Source of the DNA: Hymenobacter properus
Lineage (GTDB): Bacteria > Bacteroidota > Bacteroidia > Cytophagales > Hymenobacteraceae
DNA: 64,000 nt
Assembly (NCBI RefSeq): GCF_015694735.1
Contig: NZ_JADQDP010000002.1
Location: 806,001 to 870,000, forward strand
Direction of reading: 5' to 3'
The translations under genes and the position numbers were made by a program. Of this stretch, positions 8,950 through 16,803 are shown piece after piece. Under the pieces are notes generated by a model. The model saw only the letters and a program-made list of their open reading frames with translations. It had not been told where the DNA came from and searched no databases. Each line of letters opens with the position of its first letter. The first letter of the stretch is position 1.

Positions 8950-9339
8950 TTATTCCGCTGTCATGAGCTTGCGCTGGCGGTACACGCCGTGGCGGGTGGT
9001 TACTTCGAGTTGGTAGGTATAGTCACCGGCCGAAAGGCCCATGCCGTCGAGGTTGAGCTTGATGCTTTGGGCGCCGGCACTGCGGCCTTTGCGCACCACG
9101 CCGGCCATTTTGCGGCCCATCAGGTCGAAAAGGTCGAGGCGCACGTCGGCGTTGGTGTTCAGCGTGAACGGCACAGTGGTTTCGCTCACGAAGGGGTTGG
9201 GGTAGTTCTGGCCGAGGGTGAACTGCCCGCCGGTTTCGCGGTCGTGGTGTTGCGGACTGGGGGTAACCTCCGGCGAAACGGCGCAGCCACTGCCGATGAG
9301 GTCAAAAGCTAGAAATGAGGTGCGGTTGGAGTCGGACAT
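8950..9339 (-). CDS. Small stand-alone T9SS C-terminal-domain-like protein
   Basis: A protein of about 129 residues that is almost entirely a type A T9SS sorting-like domain: GQNYPNPFVSETTVPFTL, then RLDLFDLMGRKM and the end GDYTYQLEVTTRHG. Normally this domain is the last 80 residues of a large secreted protein. Here only about 45 residues precede it and no signal peptide is evident, so it would not be exported as written. The ATG at 9339 is chosen; the frame stays open to 9423. It may be a remnant of a larger gene or a decoy-like small protein. Its own terminator follows. Confidence 0.65.
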   Translation of the reverse strand: MSDSNRTSFLAFDLIGSGCAVSPEVTPSPQHHDRETGGQFTLGQNYPNPFVSETTVPFTLNTNADVRLDLFDLMGRKMAGVVRKGRSAGAQSIKLNLDGMGLSAGDYTYQLEVTTRHGVYRQRKLMTAE

Positions 9340-9599
9340 ACACCGGGCAAGTAAATGGCAAAAAACAGAACAAGAACCGGTAGACTTCGCAGCGAAATTA
9401 CTTAAAAGCCCTCCTGGAAGCAAATATCAGCATCCCTTGGCAAGGCTCAGACCAATAATCGATGACTTGGTTTAATGCCCCGTTGAAATAGCCAGTTTGG
9501 CCTTTAAAATGTAGGACGCAAGCCCTCATTGGGCGGTCCGGGCCTTCCCGTCACTGCAGCCGGCCATCCCCACGTCGCGGCAACGCCGAATTCGCCAGC

Positions 9600-9637
9600 A
9601 GCTCAGGCGGCCGACGTAGCGGCTGGCCGCCTGAGCT
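9600..9637 (-). terminator. Hairpin at the 3' end of the TPR operon
   Basis: Perfect 13-bp arms AGCTCAGGCGGCC / GGCCGCCTGAGCT with a 12-base loop, ending three bases from the stop codon at 9640. There is no T run, so it may stabilise the 3' end rather than terminate. The rest of 9340-9599 shows nothing I recognise. Confidence 0.5.
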
Positions 9638-9639
9638 GC

Positions 9640-10248
9640 CTACAGGCGCTTGAGGCCGGCCGTGGCCGCCGCATCGCCGGGCCGAATGAGCAGGGCCTTG
9701 GTATAGAGGGCGCGGGCCTCGGCCTTCTTGCCAAGGTTGAGGTAAGCCCAGGCCAGCGAGATGGTAGAATCGTAGTCGAAAGGGTAGAGGTTGACCACGC
9801 GCTCGAAGTAGCGAGCGGCCTGGGCGTAGCTTTTGCGGTTGAGGTAGATGACGCCGGCCCAGTAGTTGGCCTGGGTGTTTTGCGCGTCAATTTTGAGGAT
9901 GTCCTGGTACAGGTTCAGCATTTTCTCCACCTGCCCCAGAGCGTTCAGCGGCTTCACCAGGCCAAACTTGGGCTCCACGGCATAGGGGCGCTGCTCCACG
10001 GCCTTCTGGTAATGGGCGGCCGAGGCGGTGTAGTTTTTGGCCAGGAAGTAGAGCCAGCCCAGGCGCAGGTTCTGCTCGTAGGTGCCGGTGTAGATGGCCT
10101 TGATGGGCGCAATGGCGTCGGCGTAGTCGGCCTTGGCTTCGGCGGCGTAGCTGCTGGCAAAAGCCGTAGCCTGGTCGGCCTGGGCCCAGGCCACGGCCGG
10201 GGCGGCGCACACCAGCGCGGCGGAAAAGGTCAGCTTTACCAGGTCCAT
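9640..10248 (-). CDS. Secreted TPR-repeat protein
   Basis: A protein of 202 residues with a signal peptide (MDLVKLTFSAALVCAAPAVAWAQ, cut to 20: residues 1-23) and about four TPR units from residue 35 on, for example YEQNLRLGWLYFLAKNYTAS, TQANYWAGVIYLNRKSYAQA and ISLAWAYLNLGKKAEARALY. It starts 13 bases inside the barrel gene upstream, so it is translationally coupled and last in a three-gene operon. A longer frame through 11502 is only a shadow of the two upstream genes. TPR proteins bind other proteins; I infer a periplasmic scaffold role with the two upstream products. Confidence 0.78.
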   Translation of the reverse strand: MDLVKLTFSAALVCAAPAVAWAQADQATAFASSYAAEAKADYADAIAPIKAIYTGTYEQNLRLGWLYFLAKNYTASAAHYQKAVEQRPYAVEPKFGLVKPLNALGQVEKMLNLYQDILKIDAQNTQANYWAGVIYLNRKSYAQAARYFERVVNLYPFDYDSTISLAWAYLNLGKKAEARALYTKALLIRPGDAAATAGLKRL

Positions 10249-11423
10249 GCAAGGGCGGTGCTTAAGGAATAGAGGGAATACGTCCGGCCGTCGATGCCGT
10301 CGCGGCGCTGCTCGGCGCCGTAGCTCAGGCGCAACAGCAGCGGCCGGGACAGCAAAATAAGCAAGCTGGCGCTGCCGCGCTGCCGCAGGGCGTCGAAAAG
10401 GTTGTAGACGTAGGTGCCGTCGAGCTCGGCCAGCACCGGCACCTGGCCCAGCCCGCCGTAGGCTTCGGCCCACACGCGGCGGTGCAGGCGGCCGCCCACG
10501 CCCAGCACGCCGTTGGGGAAGCTGCGTCCGCCCGAGCGCACCACGCTGGCCCGCCCGAAGCCGTAGAGGCGCAGGTTGCCGAGGGGGTACACGGTCAGGC
10601 GCAGGTCGGCCTGTTGGCGGGCCGTGTCGGTGAGGGTGCCGAAATAGTAACCGGCTTGGGCCGTCCAGTAGGGGCGGGCGTAGGCCAGGGCGGCGTAGCC
10701 CAAGTGGTCGGGGGTGGTGCGCGGGCGGCCGAAGTCGCTGGCGAGGCTGTGGTAGGCCAGCAGGGCGCGCCAGCGTGGTGCCAGCTGCACTTGCAGCAGG
10801 GCGTGGTATTGGTTTTGGCGCACGGCGTAGCGCTCGCCGAAGCGGGGGCGGCGCGGGTCGGGCAAGTCGATGTCCTGCCCGAAATGGCTCACGTTTTGGG
10901 TCAGGGTGAGGCGCGGGCTGAGGCGGCTGCTCACCCCCAGACGCACGAAGCCCGCGCCGCCGCGGTGGATGTTCTCGGTCTGCTGGCCGCTGGCTTCCAG
11001 TTCCACGCGCGCCACGGGGCGGAAGCCCATCAGGTGCAGGGGGCGGCGCAAGGAGTCGGGCAGGTTGCGGGCCAGCAGGGCGGCGGGGCCGGGCTGGTTC
11101 AGCTCCAGGTAGGCCAGGGTGAGGCCGTAGCGGGCGATGGTGTCGAGCGGATTTTCGCGCAGGGCGCGGCCGTAGTGCCGCAGGGCCAGGGCAGGCTGGT
11201 CGAGGGCCAGGGCGGCCTGGCCGAGGCGGCGGCGCAGGGCGGGGTAGTCGAGGCCAAGTCGCAGCTGGGCCCGGCCCACCGAGTCGAGCTCGGCCCAGCG
11301 GTACTGGCCGGCCAGCGCGTGAATGAGGCTGTCGGTGGCTTGGAAGTCGGGCTGTTGGGCGCGCGCCTGTAGGCCAAGCCCCAACATCAACCATCCCAGC
11401 AGGCAGAGAATGCGTGTTTTCAT
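10236..11423 (-). CDS. TPR plus outer-membrane beta-barrel protein (YaiO-like)
   Basis: A protein of 395 residues. Residues 1-22 are a signal peptide ending LGLQARAQ. Two or three TPR-like helical pairs follow (about 25-120, e.g. ALRHYGRALRENPLDTIARY), then about 270 residues of alternating beta strands ending in the aromatic TALAWTW, the pattern of an outer-membrane barrel. This order, TPR then barrel, is that of YaiO-type proteins. It begins with a 4-base overlap (ATGA) with the urea-transporter/peptidase gene and overlaps the next gene too. It probably sits in the outer membrane as part of the same envelope system. Confidence 0.72.
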   Translation of the reverse strand: MKTRILCLLGWLMLGLGLQARAQQPDFQATDSLIHALAGQYRWAELDSVGRAQLRLGLDYPALRRRLGQAALALDQPALALRHYGRALRENPLDTIARYGLTLAYLELNQPGPAALLARNLPDSLRRPLHLMGFRPVARVELEASGQQTENIHRGGAGFVRLGVSSRLSPRLTLTQNVSHFGQDIDLPDPRRPRFGERYAVRQNQYHALLQVQLAPRWRALLAYHSLASDFGRPRTTPDHLGYAALAYARPYWTAQAGYYFGTLTDTARQQADLRLTVYPLGNLRLYGFGRASVVRSGGRSFPNGVLGVGGRLHRRVWAEAYGGLGQVPVLAELDGTYVYNLFDALRQRGSASLLILLSRPLLLRLSYGAEQRRDGIDGRTYSLYSLSTALAWTW

Positions 11424-13738
11424 GCGCCGACCAGGGAACAGGTGAGGTTGATTTCCTGCCCCGCCCGCTGCACGCGCAGCGCGGCCAAATGGCCGTCAGC
11501 AAAGGTCAGCTCCGCTGTTTGCGTTGCGCGCTCCCGGCCGAAATAGCCCACCGCCGCGCGGCTGCGCAGGCGCACCGGGCGGCCGGGCCAGGCGGCATCG
11601 GCATCGGGCACGGCTTCGAGGGCGAACGTGGGCTTGAGGAAACGGTAGAAGGGCGCCAGCAAGTCCTGCGCCCAGGCCAAGGCCGGGTTGCGTACCACCG
11701 ACAGCGGAAAAGCATCGCGGGTAATTTGGCCCGGCAAGCTCACCAGCGGCACCCGGTAAGCAGCCTGATAGAAGAAGTAAAGCCACGAGTCTTCCGAACC
11801 ATAGAACGCCGTGAAGTAGAACACCGACGCATCGCCCGCGAAATAGGCCACGGCCCCGGTGGTCTGGCAGCGCAAATAGGTCAGGTTGTAGGCGTCGGTG
11901 AAAACCTCCCAGCGCTGGGCCGGGGCAGTGGGCGCGTCGGCATTGCGCACGTCCAGCGCATAGCCGGGTGGCAGGCGCAGGGCCTGGCTCAGGGTGCGGT
12001 TGATGGCGGGCGGGCTCACAAGGTCGCCCGCATTGGGCACGGCGAAGTGGCGGAGCTGCGGCGTCCTGGGTATCGCCGCTGAAGGCTTGGTCGTATTGGA
12101 CAATGCTGCCAGCGCCTTGGAAGCGCCTCCCGGTGCTTTGTAAACGTTATCAGTCGTACCAAATGGGTTCAGCACAGGCAGCAAATCCGGCTTGGTAGCT
12201 GCTTCCGCGACGAAGTAGGCCAGTGGGTATGCCACCGTTCTGGAGCCTACATAAGGCGTGGCCTGCACCTGGAAGTGCAGGTGCGGCTCCGGCGAGCGGC
12301 CCGAGTTGCCGCAGGTGCCCACGATGTCGCCACGCCGCACGTAGTCGCCGGGTTTTACGGGCACAGAGTGAGCCCGCAGGTGCGAGAGCTGGGAATACAG
12401 GCCGGGTGCGTGGCGCAGTACCACGGTGTTGCCCCAGTTCTCGCGCAGGTTTACTTCGCCGATGGGATTGTCTTCGATGTGTTGAATGACTTCTTCCACC
12501 ACGCCGTCGGCGGGGGCCAGCACGGGCTTGTTGTAGGCGTAGTAGTCGCTCAGGGCGAAGCCCGCACCGTGGTAGGTGTGGCCGTCGGCGTCGGCAATGG
12601 CGAAGTCCAGGGCCTGGCCCCAGTCGCCGAGGTGGGTGGGACCGCCGCTAGTGTAGCCCTGCGTGCAGGCCCATTGCCCCAGAAAGGGGAGGGTGAAAGC
12701 CACCGCGCCCTGGTGGGCCAGGCGCACACGGTCGGTGGCGTAGGCGTAGAGGTTGCGCTCGGGCGAGTAGCGCTGCACGGGCGTGAGCACCAGCCCCGCA
12801 CCCGGCCGCTCGCGCAGCAGCAACACGTATAGAAACAGCAGCGCCGTGACGCAGTAGGGCAACGATAAGGCCGGCAGCCCGAGCTTCGTGAGCACCGCCG
12901 TGGCGGCGGCCAGCGCCACCACCGTCACGGGCACGCTCAGCAGGGCCCAGCCGTAGCTGGCCGCCGAGGGGATGACGAACACGCCGCCCACCGCCACGGC
13001 CGCCACCACGTAGTTGGCCCCCAGGTTGTATTCCAGCGGCCCGCTACCGGCCGGCCCCGTCAGCCACAGCACCCCATACGCCCCCAAAAAGCCCAGTACC
13101 GACAGCGAAAACGCAATGCGCGAATGCCACAGCAGCCCCGCCGCCACCAGCAGCCCGGCCAAGGCATTGTCCTGAAACAGCACCGAGCCCAGCGCCCGCA
13201 GGTAGGTAGCCAACAACGGCGGCCAGGGCCAGTCGGCGGCCCACTGCGCCACGGCCACCAGCCGCGGCCCGCCCAGCGCGTAGGCCTCGTTCAGCCAGTA
13301 GATGTTGGCTTCGGCGGGCGGCAGGTGCAGCAGCGGGGCGCTGCCCATCATCAGCAGCCACACCGTGGCCACAAAGGGCAGGGATAGAAACGGCAGTCCG
13401 CGCCCGCCCAGCCAGCCGCCCAGCGCCACGCTTAGCAGCAGGGCCACGCCCGCGCCCACCGTCACCAGCCCCGCCAGCGCCCAGCCCGGCGCGTAAAACG
13501 AGGCCAGCGCCAGCCCCGTCAGCAGGGAGTTGAAGCTGTAAGCGCCCCGGCCGGTCCACTCCCGGTTGAAGCCCGCCGCCCGCGCGCCCGCCACTGCCAG
13601 CGCGGTGCTGGCCAGCCCCGCCGCCCCCACCAGCGGGTGGGCAAACGACACCAGCAGCAACAGCGCACCCAGCCCGCGGTGCTGCGAGAAGAACAGCATG
13701 GCGTAGCTGTGGAGGATGGTGCGGAAGTAGGAGTTCAT
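11420..13738 (-). CDS. Urea transporter fused to M23 metallopeptidase
   Basis: A protein of 772 residues. Residues 1 to about 330 form ten or so membrane helices of the urea transporter family, with the repeat signature RGAYSFNSLLTGLALASFY. Residues about 350-510 form an M23 (LytM-type) endopeptidase domain with THLGDWGQALDFAI and the zinc-binding RSPEPHLHFQV. The last 250 residues have no recognised domain. M23 enzymes cut peptidoglycan cross-links, so the domain should face the periplasm. The start ATG at 13738 lies at the outer end of a large inverted repeat. The first gene of the operon with the TPR/barrel genes. Both domains are clear; why they are joined is not. Confidence 0.85.
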   Translation of the reverse strand: MNSYFRTILHSYAMLFFSQHRGLGALLLLVSFAHPLVGAAGLASTALAVAGARAAGFNREWTGRGAYSFNSLLTGLALASFYAPGWALAGLVTVGAGVALLLSVALGGWLGGRGLPFLSLPFVATVWLLMMGSAPLLHLPPAEANIYWLNEAYALGGPRLVAVAQWAADWPWPPLLATYLRALGSVLFQDNALAGLLVAAGLLWHSRIAFSLSVLGFLGAYGVLWLTGPAGSGPLEYNLGANYVVAAVAVGGVFVIPSAASYGWALLSVPVTVVALAAATAVLTKLGLPALSLPYCVTALLFLYVLLLRERPGAGLVLTPVQRYSPERNLYAYATDRVRLAHQGAVAFTLPFLGQWACTQGYTSGGPTHLGDWGQALDFAIADADGHTYHGAGFALSDYYAYNKPVLAPADGVVEEVIQHIEDNPIGEVNLRENWGNTVVLRHAPGLYSQLSHLRAHSVPVKPGDYVRRGDIVGTCGNSGRSPEPHLHFQVQATPYVGSRTVAYPLAYFVAEAATKPDLLPVLNPFGTTDNVYKAPGGASKALAALSNTTKPSAAIPRTPQLRHFAVPNAGDLVSPPAINRTLSQALRLPPGYALDVRNADAPTAPAQRWEVFTDAYNLTYLRCQTTGAVAYFAGDASVFYFTAFYGSEDSWLYFFYQAAYRVPLVSLPGQITRDAFPLSVVRNPALAWAQDLLAPFYRFLKPTFALEAVPDADAAWPGRPVRLRSRAAVGYFGRERATQTAELTFADGHLAALRVQRAGQEINLTCSLVGA

Positions 13739-13926
13739 CGTTCTGGCGGCTAACCTCACCCCCTGACCCCCTCTCCTTGGGAGAGGGGGCACCGGACATG
13801 CCTTTGGTTAGATGTTACGTATTGAGAAAAGCAGATGATAATTCGTTCTTTGTCTGCATCCTGTCGGCTGGCTCCCCCTCTCCCCAAGGAGAGGGGCAGG
13901 GGGTGAGGTTAGCCGCCAGAACGATG
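13736..13926. repeat. Large inverted repeat, family B
   Basis: Arms of about 53 bases (13736-13789 and 13874-13926) are near-perfect complements, both containing the CTAACCTCACCCCCTG block and a CTCTCC-TTGG-GAGAGG mini-hairpin. The left arm begins exactly at the start codon of the urea transporter gene. A half copy of the same family lies at 34291-34330. Confidence 0.85.
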
Positions 13927-13930
13927 AAAG

Positions 13931-15277
13931 TTAGCCCAGCAAATGCGCTGGCACCTGCTCCAGCTGCTGCAGATACTCCAGTGTCTCGGCGGCTCTAATG
14001 ACGTGGGGCTGGCCGGCTTGGTCAATGAGTACCACGTAGGGGCGCAGGTTGATGAACTGCTGCCACTGGCTCATGTTGTAGGCGCCCACTTTGTGCACCA
14101 CCACGGTGTCGCCGGGTGCGAGCAGGGGCAGGGCGATGCTTTCGCGCAGCATGTCGATGTTCATGCACAGTGGGCCGTATAGCACGGTGGGCTCGGTATC
14201 GGCCGAGAACTCGCGGGTGGGGCTGATGTGATGGTCGTACCAAAAGGAAGTGAAGAGCAGGTTCACGCCGAAGTCGAGGATGGTGGCACGGCGGCCGTCG
14301 GCCAGCCGCTTGTTGGCCAGCACCGTGCCGATGAGCGAGCCCGCCTCGTCAACCAACGCGCGGCCAGCTTCGAGCACCAGCAGCGGCAGGTCGTCGGTTT
14401 TGAAGCCTGCCCCGAGCAAGGCGCCGGCCACGGCCTCGGCGTAGTCGTCGAGCGGGGGCACAGTGTCGGTAGCGGGCAGGTAGGCGCCCTTTAGCGTGTT
14501 GGTCGAGGGAAAACCGCCGCCCAGGTCGAGGTACTGAACGACGGTGTGCAGCTCTCGGGCGCAACGCTGGGCCAACGCCGCAAGCTTGGTAGCAGCCGCG
14601 CCGTAGGCCGCCGGCTGCAAAATGTAAGTGCCAATGTGGCAATGCAGCCCCACCAGCTCCAGCTGGCCTGAGGCCACGAGGCGGCTCAGCGCCTGCCAGG
14701 CCTCGCCGTTTTCCAGGTTGAAGCCGAACCGGTCCCACTGCGGCACGATGCCGGCATTGAGGTTAACGCGCAGGGCCACGCGAGGCCGGCGGGGGCGGCC
14801 AGCGGCCACGTCCAGCAGCAGGTGCAGCTCGTCGGCATTATCTAGGTGAACGACGGCATCGACCGCGCAGGCGCGCTCCAGGTCGGCCCGCCGCTTCCCC
14901 GGGCCGTTAAACAGGATGTGCGGGCCGGGCACGCCGTTCAGCAGCGCCTTTTCCAGCTCCATACCGCTCACCACCTCCGCCCAAGCGCCTTCTTGATGAA
15001 AGACCCGGCACACGGCGTTCAGGTAGTTCGTTTTGTACGACCACGCCAGTTGCACCCGCGGGTAGCGCGTGCCGAAGGCCCGCACCGCCGCCTGGTAGCT
15101 GCGCCGCAGCTGTCGCTCGCTCAGCACAAACAAGGGCGAGCCGAAGCGCGCCACCAGTTCGCCCACCGCCACCCCGTCGAGGGCCGTGACGGGACGAACT
15201 CCGGCGCGCGGCCCAAATTTGTTCAGGGCGCCGGCCGTGAGCTTGCGGAGGGTGGGGCGTTCGTAAGGGAGTTTCAT
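13931..15277 (-). CDS. PLP-dependent decarboxylase, diaminopimelate decarboxylase-like
   Basis: A fold-type III decarboxylase of 448 residues related to LysA. The PLP lysine is in AWSYKTNYL; the phosphate-binding loop is LDLGGGFPSTN; LHCHIGTYI carries the stacking His; YGPLCMNIDML stands where LysA has CESxD, so the substrate pocket is altered (no CES). The ATG at 15277 begins MKLPYERPTLRKL. It is last in a line with an ATP-grasp enzyme and a PqqD-like protein, which argues for a dedicated biosynthetic step rather than lysine synthesis. The actual substrate cannot be read from sequence. Confidence 0.8.
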   Translation of the reverse strand: MKLPYERPTLRKLTAGALNKFGPRAGVRPVTALDGVAVGELVARFGSPLFVLSERQLRRSYQAAVRAFGTRYPRVQLAWSYKTNYLNAVCRVFHQEGAWAEVVSGMELEKALLNGVPGPHILFNGPGKRRADLERACAVDAVVHLDNADELHLLLDVAAGRPRRPRVALRVNLNAGIVPQWDRFGFNLENGEAWQALSRLVASGQLELVGLHCHIGTYILQPAAYGAAATKLAALAQRCARELHTVVQYLDLGGGFPSTNTLKGAYLPATDTVPPLDDYAEAVAGALLGAGFKTDDLPLLVLEAGRALVDEAGSLIGTVLANKRLADGRRATILDFGVNLLFTSFWYDHHISPTREFSADTEPTVLYGPLCMNIDMLRESIALPLLAPGDTVVVHKVGAYNMSQWQQFINLRPYVVLIDQAGQPHVIRAAETLEYLQQLEQVPAHLLG

Positions 15278-15306
15278 GGGTGGGATAATCGGGCAGACAA
15301 GGGGGG

Positions 15307-15411
15307 CTGTCATCCTGAGCGTAGCGAAGGACCTTGTCACCGCCGAACAGCTTGCAGTAATTTCAATCGGCTCAGCCGTGAGAAGGTCCTTCGCTGCGCT
15401 CAGGATGACAG
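15307..15411. repeat. Dispersed palindromic repeat, copy A3
   Basis: Arms CTGTCATCCTGAGCGTAGCG and its complement flank about 60 bases, between the ATP-grasp and decarboxylase genes. Its arms read CATCCTGAGCG...GAAGGACCTT, a sub-type also nested inside copy A4. Confidence 0.85.
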
Positions 15412-15433
15412 ACGTTTTCCATTAAACCAAGCA

Positions 15434-16492
15434 TCAAAGTTCGCCCAGCGCGGCCACTTGCTGGAAGGCGGTATGGTCGGTAATCAGGTCCCAGGCGTAG
15501 CGCACGAACATCTTGCCCACGGCGTAGCCTTCCTGCTGCATCACGGGCAGGCCCAGGGCCAGGCGCAGCAGGGCGGCGGGCTGGTTCTGGCCGGCGGCGG
15601 CCGTCAGGTATATCCAGGCCGGGAAGCGCGGGTTGATTTCCAGGATGAACAGCTCGCCCGAAGCGGCGCGCATCAGCTCCAGCTCGAAGCCGCCGCGCCA
15701 CTGGGTGGCTTCGGCAAAACGGCGGGCCAGGGTCAGCAGGGCCTCGTCTTCGAGGGTGATGCCGGCCCAGGCCTTGCCCTTGTCGGTGATGGTGAGCTTG
15801 CGCATGGGCACCGCGCTCAGGCAGCGGCCGTGGCCGTCGCCCAGCCCGGCGATGTTGATTTCCTGGCCACCCACCCACTGCTGCGCGATGAGCGGCACGC
15901 CCCACTGCCCCGACAGCCGCCCAAACGCCTGCTCGGCCTGGGCCAGGGTGTGCACCACGGCGGCATCGTAGTAGCGCCCTTTCAGCACCAGGGGCCAGCC
16001 CAATGTCTCGGCCGCGGCCAGCAGCTCGCCGGCGTGGTGCAGGGCGCGGCTGGCCGGCACGGGCAGCCCGTGGGCCGTCCCGAAGGCCGGCAGGTTCAGC
16101 TTGTCGCGGGCTTCCAGTTGCGCCAGCGTGGGCAGGAAGGTGCGGATGCCCAGCGCCCGCAGCTGCGGCTCCAGCTTGATGAAGTTGTGCAGCTCGGCGT
16201 CGAAGTTGGGGATGAGCACGGCCACGTCTTCCTGCTCCCGCACGTAGCGCAGGCGCTCCAGCAGCGCCGCCGTGCCGGCCGAGGGGTAGGGCAGCTGGTA
16301 GGTGCGGTCCACCAGTTCGCGCAGGTAAATGCCCGGCTCCAGCGCCTCGTAGCTCAGCCCGATGATGCGCAGGTCGAAGTCGGCCGTTTCGCGCAGGGCG
16401 CGGATGACGGCCACGCCCGGCCCAGGGCTGTCAGTGGCGTTGAGGCCGGTCACGGCCACGGTGAGACGGGGAAGAGTAGTTGAAGCGGGCAC
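15434..16492 (-). CDS. ATP-grasp ligase
   Basis: A protein of 352 residues with an ATP-grasp fold: pre-ATP-grasp Rossmann part (TVAVTGLNATDSPGPGVAVI, residues 10-30), the nucleotide lysine in WPLVLKGRYYDAAV, and the metal-binding end FELELMRAASGELFILEINP where E and N of ILEINPRFP bind Mg. Such enzymes join a carboxylate to an amine or thiol through an acyl phosphate. The start is GTG at 16492, seven bases after the stop of the PqqD-like gene, so the two are coupled. With the PLP decarboxylase downstream, it probably acts on an amino acid or peptide. Confidence 0.82.
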   Translation of the reverse strand: MPASTTLPRLTVAVTGLNATDSPGPGVAVIRALRETADFDLRIIGLSYEALEPGIYLRELVDRTYQLPYPSAGTAALLERLRYVREQEDVAVLIPNFDAELHNFIKLEPQLRALGIRTFLPTLAQLEARDKLNLPAFGTAHGLPVPASRALHHAGELLAAAETLGWPLVLKGRYYDAAVVHTLAQAEQAFGRLSGQWGVPLIAQQWVGGQEINIAGLGDGHGRCLSAVPMRKLTITDKGKAWAGITLEDEALLTLARRFAEATQWRGGFELELMRAASGELFILEINPRFPAWIYLTAAAGQNQPAALLRLALGLPVMQQEGYAVGKMFVRYAWDLITDHTAFQQVAALGEL

Positions 16493-16496
16493 GGGG

Positions 16497-16736
16497 TTAG
16501 TCTAGCAGGTTGAACTCGCGCAGCTGGGCCAGCAGGTCGTCCCAGTCCTTTTCCAGCTGGCCCGGGGCCACGTCGTAGCGCTCCAGAATGTCGGCCTTGA
16601 TAGCGGCGGCATCCTGCCCGGCTTTGGCACGGGCCAGGATGTCGGCCGCCAGCGGGTTGGCCGCGAACGAGTCGCCGGTGGCGGGGTTGAAGATGAAGCC
16701 GGCCTCGCTGGTGGCAATGTTCTTTTTGAGCTTCAT
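16497..16736 (-). CDS. PqqD-like peptide-binding protein
   Basis: A small protein of 79 residues (MKLKKNIATSEAGFIFNPAT..., ending LLAQLREFNLLD) with the PqqD pattern: an N-terminal beta hairpin, GFIFNPATGDSFAANPLA, then three helices with ILERYDVAPGQLEKDWDDLL. PqqD domains bind the leader of precursor peptides and hand it to a modifying enzyme. Located immediately before the ATP-grasp gene. No obvious precursor peptide gene was seen in the 70-base gap upstream. Confidence 0.75.
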   Translation of the reverse strand: MKLKKNIATSEAGFIFNPATGDSFAANPLAADILARAKAGQDAAAIKADILERYDVAPGQLEKDWDDLLAQLREFNLLD

Positions 16737-16803
16737 GAATAGGATAGCTGGGTAGAGGAGTAAATGCTCAGGATGACAGGCGATAATCAGGAGCCCAAAA
16801 TCA

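Noticed and set aside
9640..11502. Open frame of 620 codons on the minus strand
   Set aside because: Its upper two thirds are low-complexity Arg/Pro/Ala from another frame of the barrel gene; only the final 202 codons are a real TPR protein.
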